A stretch of 64,000 nucleotides of DNA, taken from positions 114,733,502 through 114,797,501 of the forward strand of contig CM053276.1 in NCBI GenBank assembly GCA_028583415.1, written 5' to 3'. A program made the position numbers and the translations under genes. Positions within the stretch are counted from its first letter, which is position 1, and every line of letters begins with the position of its first letter. The stretch comes from Protea cynaroides (taxonomy: Eukaryota; Streptophyta; Magnoliopsida; Proteales; Proteaceae). Under the pieces are notes generated by a model. It saw nothing but the letters and a program-made list of their open reading frames with translations. It ran no database searches and was not told the DNA's origin. This document shows positions 1 to 11,945 of this stretch, one piece after another.

Positions 1-162
1 AATACTTGGATTTCAAATCTATTCCAATCTCATAATGGAATAGATTTGGTTTATAATAGGCAAGGGATAATCAATCAAACTTTGATTGGATTCCCACCAG
101 TCATAATAGGCAAATAAGATAATGTTGCCTATAATAATAAAATCAGAAAGATTTTACAATTC
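1..162. other. AT-rich flank, no gene seen
   Basis: No coding or RNA signal is visible. Short repeats of an ATAATAGGCAA-type motif occur near 53 and 107. The duplicated block begins just after this stretch. Confidence 0.5.
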
Positions 163-3100
163 ATATTAATTTTAGATCTAGTTGATCTTTAATTTTAACT
201 TGTTTTAATATTATTTTGATGAAAATTGGACACCTGTTGGTTTTCATTACATCTATATAGTGATCGTATCAATTAGATTTTAGAAATGACTGATACCGTG
301 TCTCATACCTTAACTTAGAACCAATTGGATATAAGATGAAAATTCACCTCGAATTCTAGAATTCTAGGTTTCAAGTCTCTTCAAAGCTACCATACCCATA
401 CAAATAGTTGTGGGCTAGGGCTTAAGGGATTGGATCAATTTGGATCATCGATCTCGTGCAGCACATGAGTCAGCTTGGATTGCAAGGGCGTGTTGTTACA
501 ACTGGAAGGCAAGGGAAAGAGGATTGTTCCCAGGCCAATTCCAGTTTAGATATGGGTTGGCTAGGGCTGATCCCTGTCTGATTTCATGTTTTTCTTTTTT
601 TTTTTTGATAAAAAAGAAAGGAAGTACAAAGTTGCTTCATTTTACCAATTTGAAGATGGCCATTTTTCCTGTAAAAATGTCAAAAGTTAGGTCCATGTCC
701 AAGTCTACCCCTCCCATAGTCGAAAACAACATTTGCATTGAGGTTGGACTATTAAATCCTTATTATTTAAAAATGGGGAAATTAACTTTAACTTGAATTC
801 CATTGTTCACCTTTTATATTTTATTTTATTTTCTCTTTAATAAATAAATAAATAAAATATGAAAGTGTAAGATTACACAATTCGTACTTGTGGATCACTT
901 GCCTCCGAAGGATAATAAAATTTTTTATTTTTTATATGCTTTGAAAATCTAAGACTGTAGGAGAGTGAACAACAAAAGAAATTTTTTTGATGAATTTGAT
1001 TGAAATATTGTAGGTATGCATGGACATATATGGGATGAATATCATTACATTAAAAGTACTAAATTAAATTAAATATTAAATTTGATATGTGATTAATCCA
1101 AATTATATATTTTCCATTTAACGATGGAAATCTACACATCATTTACCCTCATGGGTACAAAAAATGAACTCATTAAAAAGCTCTTACAAAACAGGTTGCG
1201 TAAAGGCAAATTTCCTATTCCTATTATTACAAAAATTTAAGTTGACTAATGCATGCACGTTTGTATATTTTGGCATCGTTTTAGAAAATAAAACATTGCA
1301 CATGTGATTTACAATTGGTCCTTCGATATTTTTCCATTGTTCAAGCAAATCAAACATTAAGTAATATGAAACTTTTGTCATAATTACTTAATGGGATTGG
1401 ATGGCACCTCTACACGTGTCTTTGGAACATGATAACTTTAATTATCACTTATTTTATTCTCAATTTTTAAAGTAATTTATGATTCAAGACTTGTCATTGT
1501 CTCGTACGTTTTCGAATAGACATGTGAAATAAAAAGAATTATTCTCACTAAAAAACAAATATATTATATTAAGAGGACAAAAAGATAGAATTCCAAATTA
1601 TTTAATACCGTAGGAGATGTTAATAAGAAAACCCGTCATTTAATTGTGTATATATTCCATATTTGGTCATTAAAGTTTATCATATCTTGCGATTTATCAT
1701 ATCTTGCGATTAAGGTCTTTTTGGAGTCAAGATTACCATATTTAATAAGAATTTAAGGTAATTGTATAATCATGAATAAAAAAATTATATTTTCTTATTT
1801 AACCTACATCACATTCCTCACCTTTGGTCTACTTGCAACTTGATGAATCCATAAATAATGATGCTTCTAAAAGTAGGACCGTTAAACAACGTGTTACTCA
1901 TTTTTATCTTGACCAAGTTTCTCTTCACCCAGTGAACTTAGGAAGGTTTTCTCTTTTACTTATCGCTAATCATAGCGAAAGCGGAAAAAAGGGAGGGGGG
2001 CGTACGTTGAGCATAGGAAGGGTGAAATGACCACTTCTCCTTCAATGAAATGAAAATTTTCACCCCTATTGGATGCCTTGTGTATGCCCTCATCGGCCAC
2101 CCAATCTGGCAATGACCCCTCTCTCGCAATAGACAATGATCTTCCTCTCTTGAACGTATTATGTATTTTATGGTGGTTGGATATGACTCTAAAGCCACTA
2201 CGGAGTTATGACAATAAGGGAAGGGAATGATGGCCCTTGTATTTTTGTTTGGGGACATGGTTTTAGTATTGGTATTGAATGGCCATATCCGTGGATCCTT
2301 ATTGGTATTGACAATAACCTATACCTTCACTTTTGTAATACTTTTTAATTTAGTATCGACCATGTGTCACTCTGTCATTGGTTTTGTATCGATCCAATGT
2401 TGTCTTGTATCTATTTTCAAAGTGGCCGATATCTCTTCCGATACAGTGAACTAAAATCATGTTTGGAAGGGGGAGGGGGGCTCATTAGGGTTTCAGTTTT
2501 CAACCCACCAAAAGTATTATTGGCAATTCGTATCGTGGTTGAAGGAACCTAGAGAAGACCAGTTGGCCATGATCGATTCCGATTTCCAGTTGATTCGATC
2601 CAACAATTCTATGTTATTTTAGCCATTTCGAGTTGGATTGGAGCCAAAATTGATGAACGTCCATCATGTTGTCGATTCATAATGACTAGCATGTTTAAAG
2701 CCTACTTGCAAAAAAAGAAAAAATAATAATAAAATTGATTGCCATGCCTGTATCGGTTCATAAATGGTTTATCGGTTTGGTTCAATTTGGTACTAGACTA
2801 TTATTAGTAGAAACTAAAATGAATCGATTAATAATTAATTAACAATATCGTTTCAGTTTTATTGGATGTCTCTGAAGAGACCTGAAAATATGATATCACA
2901 CGTAACACTAAGTCAAGGCATATGGTATATTAAAATTGTATGCTGCATAACAATATATTATACATGTAGTTAATTAGTTAACATATTTTATTCCTTGAGG
3001 GACATCATCTGAATGGAAGGAGGGGGAGACAACTCAAACCATAGGCTTGAGTGAGACTTGCTACTACGTGTTCCTATCCTAGATAGTCTAGTCCTTGTCT

Positions 3101-3680
3101 TAGATGGGCCCGAAAGGTCATAAACCCAAGGAAACTAAAGGATTTTAAACTAATGTTTCCTAACCGGTTTTACTTGACTTCCTTTCAGTTTTATTTAATC
3201 AATTTGATGTCAGTTAATCGACGGTTTAACAGTTATAAACTAAATCCGAATCGATTAATTTTGGTTCGACATGATTTTTTACAAATCAATTTCGATTCGA
3301 TTTCTTGTTTCTGTTCAAAATTGACACCCTTAGACAAGACCACTGTTTGTTAATATGTTAGGTGTATGGTGTTAGTTTTGTACCGAAACAGCTAAATTGA
3401 ATTGAAATGCAAAGCAAAACTGAAACCGGTCATTAAAAAGCATCATATATTATTGTTCTTGTTTTGATTTTAGATAATGAAAAATGATTTGGTTTCAATT
3501 TAACAGACGAAAAAAGAGTAAAATTTGATTATACAATAATTTAACTTGAAACCTATTATTAATCGGTTTGCTTTTGATTATATTCAATATCTGGAACCAA
3601 ATCGAATCGAACTAGGGGGAAACGGAATGTTATTGGGCTATAAGTGGGTTGTGTCTTTAGAACCCAGCGAAAAACTGAAT
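163..3680. repeat. Large duplicated block, copy 1
   Basis: This 3.5 kb block recurs in the same orientation at 4523-9842, where it is interrupted by an insertion. Homology starts at an ATTTTAGATCT motif and stops at an AAAACTGAAT motif. By eye the copies differ by scattered substitutions and small indels. All open frames are short (65-118 codons), and those found in both copies are not recognisable proteins, so I see no gene. A T-run near 596-609 beside a GATAAAAAAGAAAGGAAG motif resembles a LINE tail read on the minus strand. The ends lack TG/CA, so the blocks do not look like LTRs; a segmental duplication is more likely. Confidence 0.85.
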
Positions 3681-4522
3681 CAGAACGGATTGAAACCAGA
3701 TCAAATTGATCCATTGACATTATAATTGCAACGGCAGTGTTTTTGGGACATTCATACAATCATAATAGAGGAAGGATAATTATAATGGTAGATTTGTGAA
3801 AAAAACTTTGGCGACCATATATGGTTTAAGTTCACGGTATTAGACTGGTATCGGTCATTCAGGAATTCGATATATAATTGGATCGGGTCATCTATCGACT
3901 ACTGCCATGTAACATTTGCTAACGCTACAGACGAGCCTGGAGCCCACCCCGGATACGTAATACAATAGATACATTACAACGATTCCGGATTCGGACGTTA
4001 GGATCCACTCGTAAAGACGAATCATTATCCGTCACCATCCGGTCCCACTTCGTACCGACGCTTTGAAGCAACAAACAGGATTCGGATCAGCAAATGATTT
4101 GGCCTTCTTGTGGTAGAATGGGATCTACGTGTCGAATCATAGTGTGGGTCATGATAGACATCTTTTACCATTCAAAAACCCTTAAGACGCGTCGCGTCGT
4201 GGTGTCCCACGGTCCCACCAAGAAAACATACGTCCCGTATCAATTGTAAAAAAATAAATAAAAAATAACTTGCTTTCGGTTGCCAGGTGAGAATAATTTA
4301 CCTGCATGTAATTGTATTTTCTTGGGATCCTATTATCGTTTATATTTAGTGAATTCTATGCCATATCGATAATAATGGAATCCTATAAAGAGTACATGTA
4401 CATGCAAGTGATCTGAACTCCAAAACAACTCCTTCAAGTAGAGTTAGCGATGATGGACATTTTGAGAGTTTGAGGAATACAATAACCTTTAAAGTATGCT
4501 ATCGAAATTGGATTAGTTGATT
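3681..4522. other. Spacer between duplicated blocks
   Basis: This stretch of about 840 bp separates the two copies and has no visible counterpart after the second copy. No coding frame, TIR or LTR is apparent. Its presence means the duplication is not a simple head-to-tail tandem. Confidence 0.5.
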
Positions 4523-4949
4523 TATATCAATTTTAGATCTGGTTGATCTTTAATTTTAACTTCTTTTAATATTATTTTGATGAAAATTGGACACATGTTG
4601 GTTTTCATTGGATCCATATAGTGATCTTATCAATTCGATTTTAGAAATGATTGATACTGTGCCTCATACTTGAACTTAGAATCAACTAGATATAAGATGA
4701 AAATTGACCTCGAATTCTAGGTTTCAGGTCTCTTCAAAGCTACCATACAAATAGTTGTGGGCCAGGGCTTAAGGGATTGGTTCAATTTGGATCATCGATC
4801 TCATGCAGCACATGAGTCAACTTGGATTGCAAGGGCGTGTTGTTACAACTGGATGGCAAGGGAAAGAGGATTGATCCCAGGCCGATTCCAGCTCAGATCT
4901 GGGTTGGCTGGGGCTGATCCCTGTCCGATTTCATGCTTTTTTTTATATT

Positions 4950-6600
4950 AAATTTCAACTACCACCCAAATTAGTTTTGAAACATCACCTACTACCCATA
5001 CTTTTCAAATAAACATCAATTACATCAAAGTAACTGACGGAGGAGACTGAAATCACTGTTAGACATTTTTACCCTTTTTGTTTTTAATTAATTTTTTTTA
5101 AAAACTAATAAAATGACTAATATAACCCTTAACATTTTCGTTTTATAAATAGCCCAAACCCTACTCTTCTCCTCTGCAAAGAAAAAACTGCGACTGCCAT
5201 TGTTGAACTCCAATTTTTTTATGGCGAAGAACTCTTCTCCTCTGTGAAGAACATCTCACCGCATAACAATCTTTTCAACTCGGCTCACCAAATAGAGCTT
5301 CGTAGCATATAAATTTTAAAAAGAATACTTCAAAAGCAAAGTATGCAAATTTATAATGGAAAAAGAAAAAGAATGGTTTCAGAGACTTTAAACCTAATTT
5401 CTCAATGAATTCCATGGTTTTTCATATCGTTGTTGCAAACATAAAATAGATGAAAACCTCAAGAATCTTCGAAGTTTTCTCTTTTTTTTTTTTTTTTTTT
5501 TATGCGTATAATTAAAACCGAAGTTTCTCTTCCTCTTCCCTCGTCTGAGATTCTTGTTCTATAAAGTCGCTGCTTAAGACAAAGTATGATTCCTTGTTCG
5601 CTTCCCATTTCAGAAGGACAAGTCTTGGCGGTTGGATTCTCCGAAGACTCATCCCTTTCGATTTCTCTCGTCTTCTTCTCTACTTTCTCCTGCCAAACCC
5701 CATGGTTCCAAGTTGAGTCTACCCTTGAGGTCGTACAAAAGGGTAATGCCGCTGATGGAGTTTGTGGTACTGACACCATTGTTCTCGGCATCGAGAAGAA
5801 ATCTACTGCTAAACTTCAAGACTCATAACATTTTTCCTTACACACACTAGACAAATAGATCTGTTCTGTCAGGAGTCATTCATCCCTTAACAGACACTAG
5901 ATCGTCAATTAGAGAAGGGATGAAGAAAACCCTAACTTTACCAGGATCCAAAAACCCGAACTTTACCAGAGAACTTTATTGATGAACAGAGACCGTAAAC
6001 AACAGAAGAAGAACGCCGAATGGAAGAAAGAATCCCTGAAATATTGCTCAAGAATCAGGTAAACTTCTTTAGAAATTTTTTTCCTAGGTCTGTTTTTTAT
6101 TAGTTGCAGAGGCTCTATTTCGGCGATCTCTGGTTAGTGGGTAGGTGAAATGATTGATTCATTTGTCCTCGAAGGAGATCTCAGAAGAAGAACGCAGAGA
6201 AATCCAATCTGCTGTAATATCGATTTGAAACTAACTATAAATCAGTTCCGGGGAATTGAAAAAAATAGTCGATGTGCCGCTGTAGAACCAGAAAAAAAAA
6301 AATTTTGATCCAATCTCTCGTCTTCTTCTCTCCTTTGTTTCTTCCGTTGAAGTTGGGACTCGGGCTTATAATTTGGGGATGTATAGTAAATTAAATTAAT
6401 AAGGTTAAAATCGTCTTTCCACATATCCTTTAGGTATTATTGTCCATTTCAAAATCGATTTTAGATGATATTAGAAACTAACGTGATTGTTTAACGGAGT
6501 AGATCTATTTGATTAACGGTTTGGATGGTAGTTGATGTTTTTTGAAAGGTGTGGGTGGTAGGTGATGTTTCAAAACTATTTTGGATGGTAGCTGAAATTT
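4950..6600. mobile_element. TIR DNA element, Pack-MULE-like, carrying a host gene fragment
   Basis: The two ends are inverted repeats of roughly 70 bp. The left end begins AAATTTCAACTACCACCCAA and the reverse complement of the right end begins AAATTTCAGCTACCATCCAA; both continue through a shared TTTTGAAACATCACCTAC. Copy 1 of the surrounding block is a pre-insertion allele. The target duplication is blurred because the site is a T/A-rich run. The interior carries a fragment of a proteasome alpha-subunit gene (5706-5825) and no transposase, so it is non-autonomous. Long TIRs plus a captured exon fit a Pack-MULE; another TIR superfamily remains possible. Confidence 0.75.
5706..5825 (+). pseudogene. 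Proteasome subunit alpha type-7 (PSMA7/PAD) exon fragment
   Basis: Forty codons read FQVES...EVVQKGNAADGV, then CGTDTIVLGIE, then KKSTAKLQDS, followed by a stop. This matches the N-terminal region of plant 20S proteasome alpha-7 (PAD), just after the first strand, including the conserved KGNAA, GTD and EKKS(T)..LQDS blocks. In intact genes a methionine-led segment of about 16 residues precedes FQVE and more than 190 residues follow; both are missing. Several conserved positions are changed (for example EY to ES in FQVEY and VGVRG to DGVCG), so no functional proteasome subunit is made. An ATG-led frame from 5586 runs into the fragment, so a short chimeric peptide is possible. Confidence 0.8.
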
Positions 6601-8866
6601 ATTTATTTATTTATTTATTTATTTTTTTGCTAAAAAAGAAAGGAAGTACAAAGTTGCTTCAACTTGCCAATTTGAATATGGCCATTTTTCCTGTAAAAAT
6701 GTCAAAAGTTAAGACCCTGTCCAAGTCTGCCCCTCCCATAGCCAAAAACAACCCTTGCATTGGGGTTGGACTATTAAATCCTCATTATTTAAAAATAGGG
6801 AAATTAACTTTGACTTGAAATCCATTGCTTACCTTTTATATTTTATTTTATTTATTTTTAATAAATAAATAAATAAAATATTAAACTGTAAGAGAACACA
6901 ATTCGTACTTGTCAGCTCAGGGATCACTCGCCTCTGAAGGATAATAAAAAAATTTATTTTTTATATGCTTTGAAAATCTAAGACTGTAGGAGAGTGAACA
7001 ACAGAAGAATTTTTTTTTGATGAATTTGATTGAAATATTGTAGGTATGCATGGACATATATGGGATGTATATCATTACATTAAAAATACTAAAATAAATT
7101 AAATATTAAATTTGATATGTGATTAATCCAAATTATATCTTTTCCATCTAACGATGGAAATCGACACATCATTTACCCTCGTGGGTACAAAAAATGAACT
7201 CATTAAAAAACTCTTACAAAACAGGTTGCGTAAAGGCAAATTTCCTATTTCTATTATTACAAAAATATAAGTTGATTAATGCATGCACGTTCGTATATTT
7301 TGGCATCGTTTTAGAAAATAAAACATTGCACATGTGATTTACAATTGGTACTTCGATATTTTTCCATTGTTCAAGCGAATCAAACATTAAGTAATCTGAA
7401 ACTTTTGTCATCATTACTTAATGGGATTGGATGGCACCTCTACACGTGTCTTTGGAACATGACAACTTTAATTACCTCTTATTTTATTCTCAATTTTTAA
7501 AGTAATTTATCGTTCAAGACTTGTCATTGTCTCGTATGTTTTTCGAATAGACATATAAAATAAAAAGAATTATCCTCAATAAAAAATAAATATATTATAT
7601 TAAGAGGACAAAGAGATAGAATTCCAAATTATTTAACACCGTAGGAGATGTTAATAAGAAAACCCCTCACTTAATTGTGTATATATTCCATATTTGGTCA
7701 TTAAAGTTTATCATATCTTGCAATTAAAGTCCTTTTGGAGTTAAAGATTACCATATTTAATAAGAATTTAAGGTAATTGTATAATCATGAATGAAAAAAA
7801 TTATATTGTCTTATTTAACCTACATCACATTCCTCACCTTTGGTTTACTTGCAACTTGATGAATCCATAAATAATGATGTTTCTAAAAGCAGGACGGTTA
7901 AACAATGTGTTACTCATTTTCATCTTGACCAAGTTTCTCTTCACCGGAGAACTTAGGAAGGTTTTCTCTTTTACTATCGCTGATCATAGCGAAAGCGGAA
8001 GAAAGGGGAGGGGGGCGTACGTTGAGCATAGGAAAGGTGAAATGACCACTTCTCCTTCAATGAAATGAAAATTTTCACCCCTATTGGATGCCTCATATAT
8101 GCCCTCATTGGCCACCCAATCTGGCAGTGACCACTCTCTCGTAATAGACAATGATCTTCCTCTCTTGAACATATTACCTATTTTTATGGTGGTTGGATAT
8201 GACTCTAAGGCCACTACGGATTTATGACAATAAGGGAAAGGAATGATGGTCCTTGTATTTTTGTTTGGGGACATGGTTTTAGTATTGGTATGGAATATGC
8301 CATATCCGTGGATCCTTATTGGTATTGACAATAATCTATACCTTCACTTTTGTTATACCTTTTAATTTAGTATCGACCATGTGTCACTCTGTCATTGGTT
8401 TTGTATCGATCCAATGTTGTCTTGTATCTATTTTCAAAGTGGCCGATATATCTTCCGATACAGTGAACTAAAATCATGTTTGGAAGGGGGAGGGGGGCTC
8501 ATTAGGGTTTCAGTTTTCAACCTACCAAAAGTATTATTGGCAATTCGTATCGTGGTTGAAAGAACCTAGAGAAGACCAGTTGGCCATGATCGATTCCGAT
8601 TTCCAGTTGATTCGATCCAACAATTCTATGTTGTTTTAGCCATTTCGAGTTGGATTGGAGCCAAAATTGATGAACATCCATCATGTTGTCGATTCCATAA
8701 TGACTAGCATGTTTAAAGCCTACCTTAAAAATAATAATAATAATAATAAAATCGATTGCCATGCCATGTATCGGTTCATAAATGGTTTATCGGTTTGGTT
8801 CAATTTGGTACTAGACTATTATTAGTAGAAACTAAAATGAATCGATTAATAATCAATTAACAATAT

Positions 8867-9000
8867 GTTTACCGGTTTCGATTTCAGTTCATAAATGGTA
8901 TCTTACGTGGTTTATAGGGAAGGAACGAATATTCTGCTAAGAACGTAATGGTTCAACAACAAAACTCCAAACATTAAATAATAAACTGAAAATATAGTAT
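8867..9000. other. Indel between the duplicated blocks
   Basis: This 134 bp is present in copy 2 only. In copy 1 the flanks CAATAT and CGTTTCAG are joined directly near 2850. A short TAT/AATAT repeat at both borders suggests a microhomology deletion in copy 1 rather than an insertion in copy 2. No TIR is visible. Confidence 0.55.
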
Positions 9001-9842
9001 CGTTCCAGTTTTATTGGATGTCTCCAAAGAGACCTGAAAATATGATATCACACGTAACACTAAGTCAAGGCATATGGTATATTAAAATTATATACTACAT
9101 AACAATATATTATACATGTAGTTAATTAGTTATCATATTTTATTCCCTGAGGGACATCATCTGAATGGAAGGAGGGGGAGACAACTCAAACCATAGGCTC
9201 GAGTGAGACTTGCTACTACGTGTTCCCATCCTAGATAGTCTAGTCCTTGTCTAGATGGGCCCGAAAGGTCATAAACCAAAAAAATTAAAGGACGTTAAAC
9301 TAATGTTTCCTAACCGGTTTTACTTGACTTCCTTTCAGTTTTATTTAATCAATTTTGTATTGGTTAATCGACGGTTTAACAGTTATAAACTAAATCCAAA
9401 CCGATTAATTTTGGTTCGACATGATTTTTTACAAATCAGTTTCGGTTCGATTTCTCATTTCTGTTCAAAATTAACACCCTTAGACAAGACCACTGTTTGT
9501 TAATATGTTAGGTGTATGGTGTTAGTTTTGTACCGAAACAGCTAAATTGAATTGAAATGCTAAGCAGAACTGAAACCGGTCATTAGAAAGGATCATATAT
9601 TATTGTTCTGGTTTTGATTTTAGATAATGAAAAATGATTTGGTTTCAATTTAACAGACGAAAAAAGAGTAATATTTGAGTATACAATAATTTAACTTGAA
9701 ACCTATTATTAATCGGTTTGCTTTTGATTATATTCAATATCTGAAACCAAATCCAATCCAATCGAATTGAACTCGGGGGAAACGGAATGTTATTGGGCTA
9801 TAAGTGGGTTGTGTCTTTAGAACCCAGCGAAAAACTGAATCT

Positions 9843-10417
9843 AGACTGGATGGATTGATTAGGCCGAAGAAAGTTAAACCAATGAACCTAAATCAAAACC
9901 AAAATAAAAACAGTCCGAAATAAACCCATTAAGTTAACTTTTTACTAAATATACACGTATGGAATCAAAACTAGAACCAATCCAGCCTAGTGATGGCTTG
10001 ATAGGCTCACTAAACCAATCTGTTACTAAATATGCATATAAGAAACTAAAATCAAATGAAATCGGACCAATTAAACTAGCTCGATAAAAAACCGCAACCT
10101 AAATTTTCTAATTGAACAATAATTGGACTTCAATATATAAGACCAAAACTAAATCAAACCAACCATTCACACCCTAATTGAATTAGAATATCCAAGAGCA
10201 TATGTACAGTCCACAAATTGGGTCCACACGGTTTTGGGCAAGCACTTGAATTAAGAGATAATTTGGTCATTAAATATGAAGGGCATACCAAAACAGCTGG
10301 CGAGAAGCTGCCCCCTGAATCAAGGAGTGAAAAAATGGGAGGAGATGGTTTTCAGTTGTGCAATCTGCGTCCTGTGAATTCCAATCATTGGATCACAAAT
10401 GAGGGTGATTGAGAAAA
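9843..10417. other. Intergenic, no gene seen
   Basis: AT-rich sequence with runs of AAACCAAT/AAATCAAA words. The only open frames are short and match nothing I recognise. Confidence 0.45.
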
Positions 10418-11196
10418 TGGCTGTTTGATAAAACTTCTATTTTTGAATTCTATGGATTCTGATTTTCAGGGAGCCATTTTAGAGTAGAAGTACGTTTGAT
10501 AAGTCTGGTTGGATTTCAACTCCCACAGAGTGAACTGGATTCAAAATGACTCTAGAATCTAAAATTTTAAAGTCATAAATACTTGCTTCAAACTGTTGGA
10601 TCAATTTTTTGAAAGAAAAAAAAAAGTCAACTCTCACTTGACTCTCACTTGACCACCACCACCACCACCACTGTTGCCACCACCCACCACCCTTGCCATC
10701 GCCGCCACCACCCACCACCACCATCGCCACCACCACCACCACTATCACCGCCACCGCCACCACCACCACCACCACCACCACCACCACCACCACCACCACC
10801 GCCACCACCACCACTGCCATCACCATAACCACCACCACCACCACCGCCATCACTGCCATTGCCACCGCCACCGCCATCGCCAACCATCATCCACCACCCA
10901 CCACCATTATCATTACCCACGACCACCATAATCGCCACCACCACCCCACCACCACCCACCACCGCCACCACCCACTACCATCACTCACTACTACCACGAT
11001 TATTTTTCTAAACTTCGATTAGGGGGATAGTGTGTTATCAAACGTGTTTCTAATTCAAAAATGCTCTGGAATCCATTTTAGAATTACATTATCAAACAAA
11101 TTTTTACTTCAAAATAATCCTAAAGTAACTTGGAGTAGAATCCAAATTTAAACCAGTATCCAGAATCCAGAAACAGAAATTTTATCAAACGGGCCA
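10418..11196 (+). mobile_element. TIR element with (CCA)n core, copy A
   Basis: The left end reads TGGCTGTTTGATAAAACTTC, and the reverse complement of the right end is TGGCCCGTTTGATAAAATTT. Between them, unique flanks of about 200 bp surround a long CCA/CCG trinucleotide tract. The same arrangement, in opposite orientation, recurs at 49209-49978, which fixes the element limits. There is no coding capacity, so this is a MITE-type element. The target duplication is unclear here (A-rich flanks); copy B has TTA on both sides, which points to the PIF/Harbinger (Tourist) group. Confidence 0.8.
10652..10997 (+). repeat. (CCA/CCG)n trinucleotide tract
   Basis: About 345 bp of imperfect CAC/CCA repeats with interspersed CCG and CAT units. 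Long open frames here (poly-His, poly-Thr, poly-Gly, poly-Val) are artefacts of the repeat. Confidence 0.95.
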
Positions 11197-11529
11197 AAAA
11201 TAGGAAAGCCAAGCCAAAACAATAGTTTTTACTATCCGAAATGACACGAGAGATCTTCATTTGGTCTCACAACCTCACTTGAGCTTCATTGTTAATTATA
11301 TTTAACAGAGCAGTAAAACTCTGAACTTTCGGTTTGTTCTTGATTTCAATGGAAAACGACATGTTCCTGTGAAGTCCATAAAAGCTATATTAGTGGACAA
11401 GGAGAGAGGAGAGAGGAGAGAGGAGAGAGGAGAGAGTAGACTCTCGTCTCATCCTCTCTCTCTCTCATAGCTACAGTTGCCGAACGGGGACAAAGGAGAG
11501 AGCCGCCTCCTTTTTTCAATTCTTTCGCC
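11197..11529. other. Upstream region of the malic enzyme gene
   Basis: Contains a GAGAG-rich purine tract at about 11398-11436 and a CTCTCTCT tract around 11452-11467. GA/CT repeats are common in plant promoters and 5' leaders. No other gene is visible. Confidence 0.5.
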
Positions 11530-11559
11530 ATGATTTCATTGAACATAACCGGTTTCCCG
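11530..11559 (+). other. Candidate first coding exon, plastid-type malic enzyme
   Basis: An ATG in good context (GCCATGATT) encodes MISLNITGFP and is followed by a canonical donor, GTAAAT. Plastidic NADP-malic enzymes of dicots commonly begin MISLN. About 280 bp downstream, the frame upstream of the internal ATG encodes a transit-like segment (TPRRASAVVVALSSNGR, then SGERKVKAAMEST). The best pyrimidine-rich acceptors (after 11836 or 11839) do not restore the frame from this donor. Either another splice pair is used (for example a donor at 11552 with an acceptor at 11844), or the extension is decayed. Confidence 0.4.
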
Positions 11560-11791
11560 GTAAATATAATTAAATCCAATTCCAAAATTTTAAATTTTAA
11601 TAAGCACATTTTAGACACACTATGTGAGGGAATAATTTTCTTCTTTGTCAGTCGTCACCGTTTGCTATCCGGTGGGCGGTGGCCATCCCTGCTGCCTTTT
11701 GACTTGCGTAAAGGAAGATATTTTACTTTCTGGGCTTCTTTTGATTTTGGTTTCCAAAAATGAAACGGGTTTAAATTAATTGGTAAATTTG

Positions 11792-11799
11792 CTATAAAA
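11792..11799 (+). promoter_or_regulatory. TATA-box-like CTATAAAA
   Basis: CTATAAAAG lies about 150 bp upstream of the ATG at 11946. It could drive a transcript starting near 11825 that encodes only the cytosolic-length protein. If the exon at 11530 is real, this motif is instead intronic and may be fortuitous or an alternative promoter. Confidence 0.35.
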
Positions 11800-11945
11800 G
11801 AGTGTGTTGGGTTGTCTTTGTTTTCTTTATCGTAAGCAGAACAGCTGCACGAACTTATTTGGTACTTACGCCGAGAAGAGCGTCAGCTGTGGTGGTGGCT
11901 TTGAGCTCCAACGGACGATCAGGGGAGAGGAAGGTTAAGGCAGCG

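Larger units (their letters stand above)
4523..9842. repeat. Large duplicated block, copy 2 (interrupted)
   Basis: This is the second copy of the block at 163-3680. It is split by the TIR element at 4950-6600, and it has 134 bp (8867-9000) that copy 1 lacks. The segment 4523-4949 matches 163 to about 590, and 6601-9842 matches about 600-3680. Copy 1 shows the unoccupied site of the TIR insertion (a T-rich run near 590-609), so the element inserted after the duplication or was absent from the copied template. Confidence 0.85.

Noticed and set aside
1184..1381. 65-codon minus-strand frame also present at 7214-7414
   Set aside because: Shared only because the block is duplicated; no start context, splice model or family match supports a gene.
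163..9842. The duplicated blocks as the LTRs of one large retrotransposon
   Set aside because: The ends lack TG/CA, there is no PBS or purine tract at the inner borders, and no target duplication was found.
10479..11022. Overlapping long frames encoding poly-Val/Gly, poly-His and poly-Thr
   Set aside because: All are translations of the (CCA)n tract in several frames; the same happens at 49375-49886.
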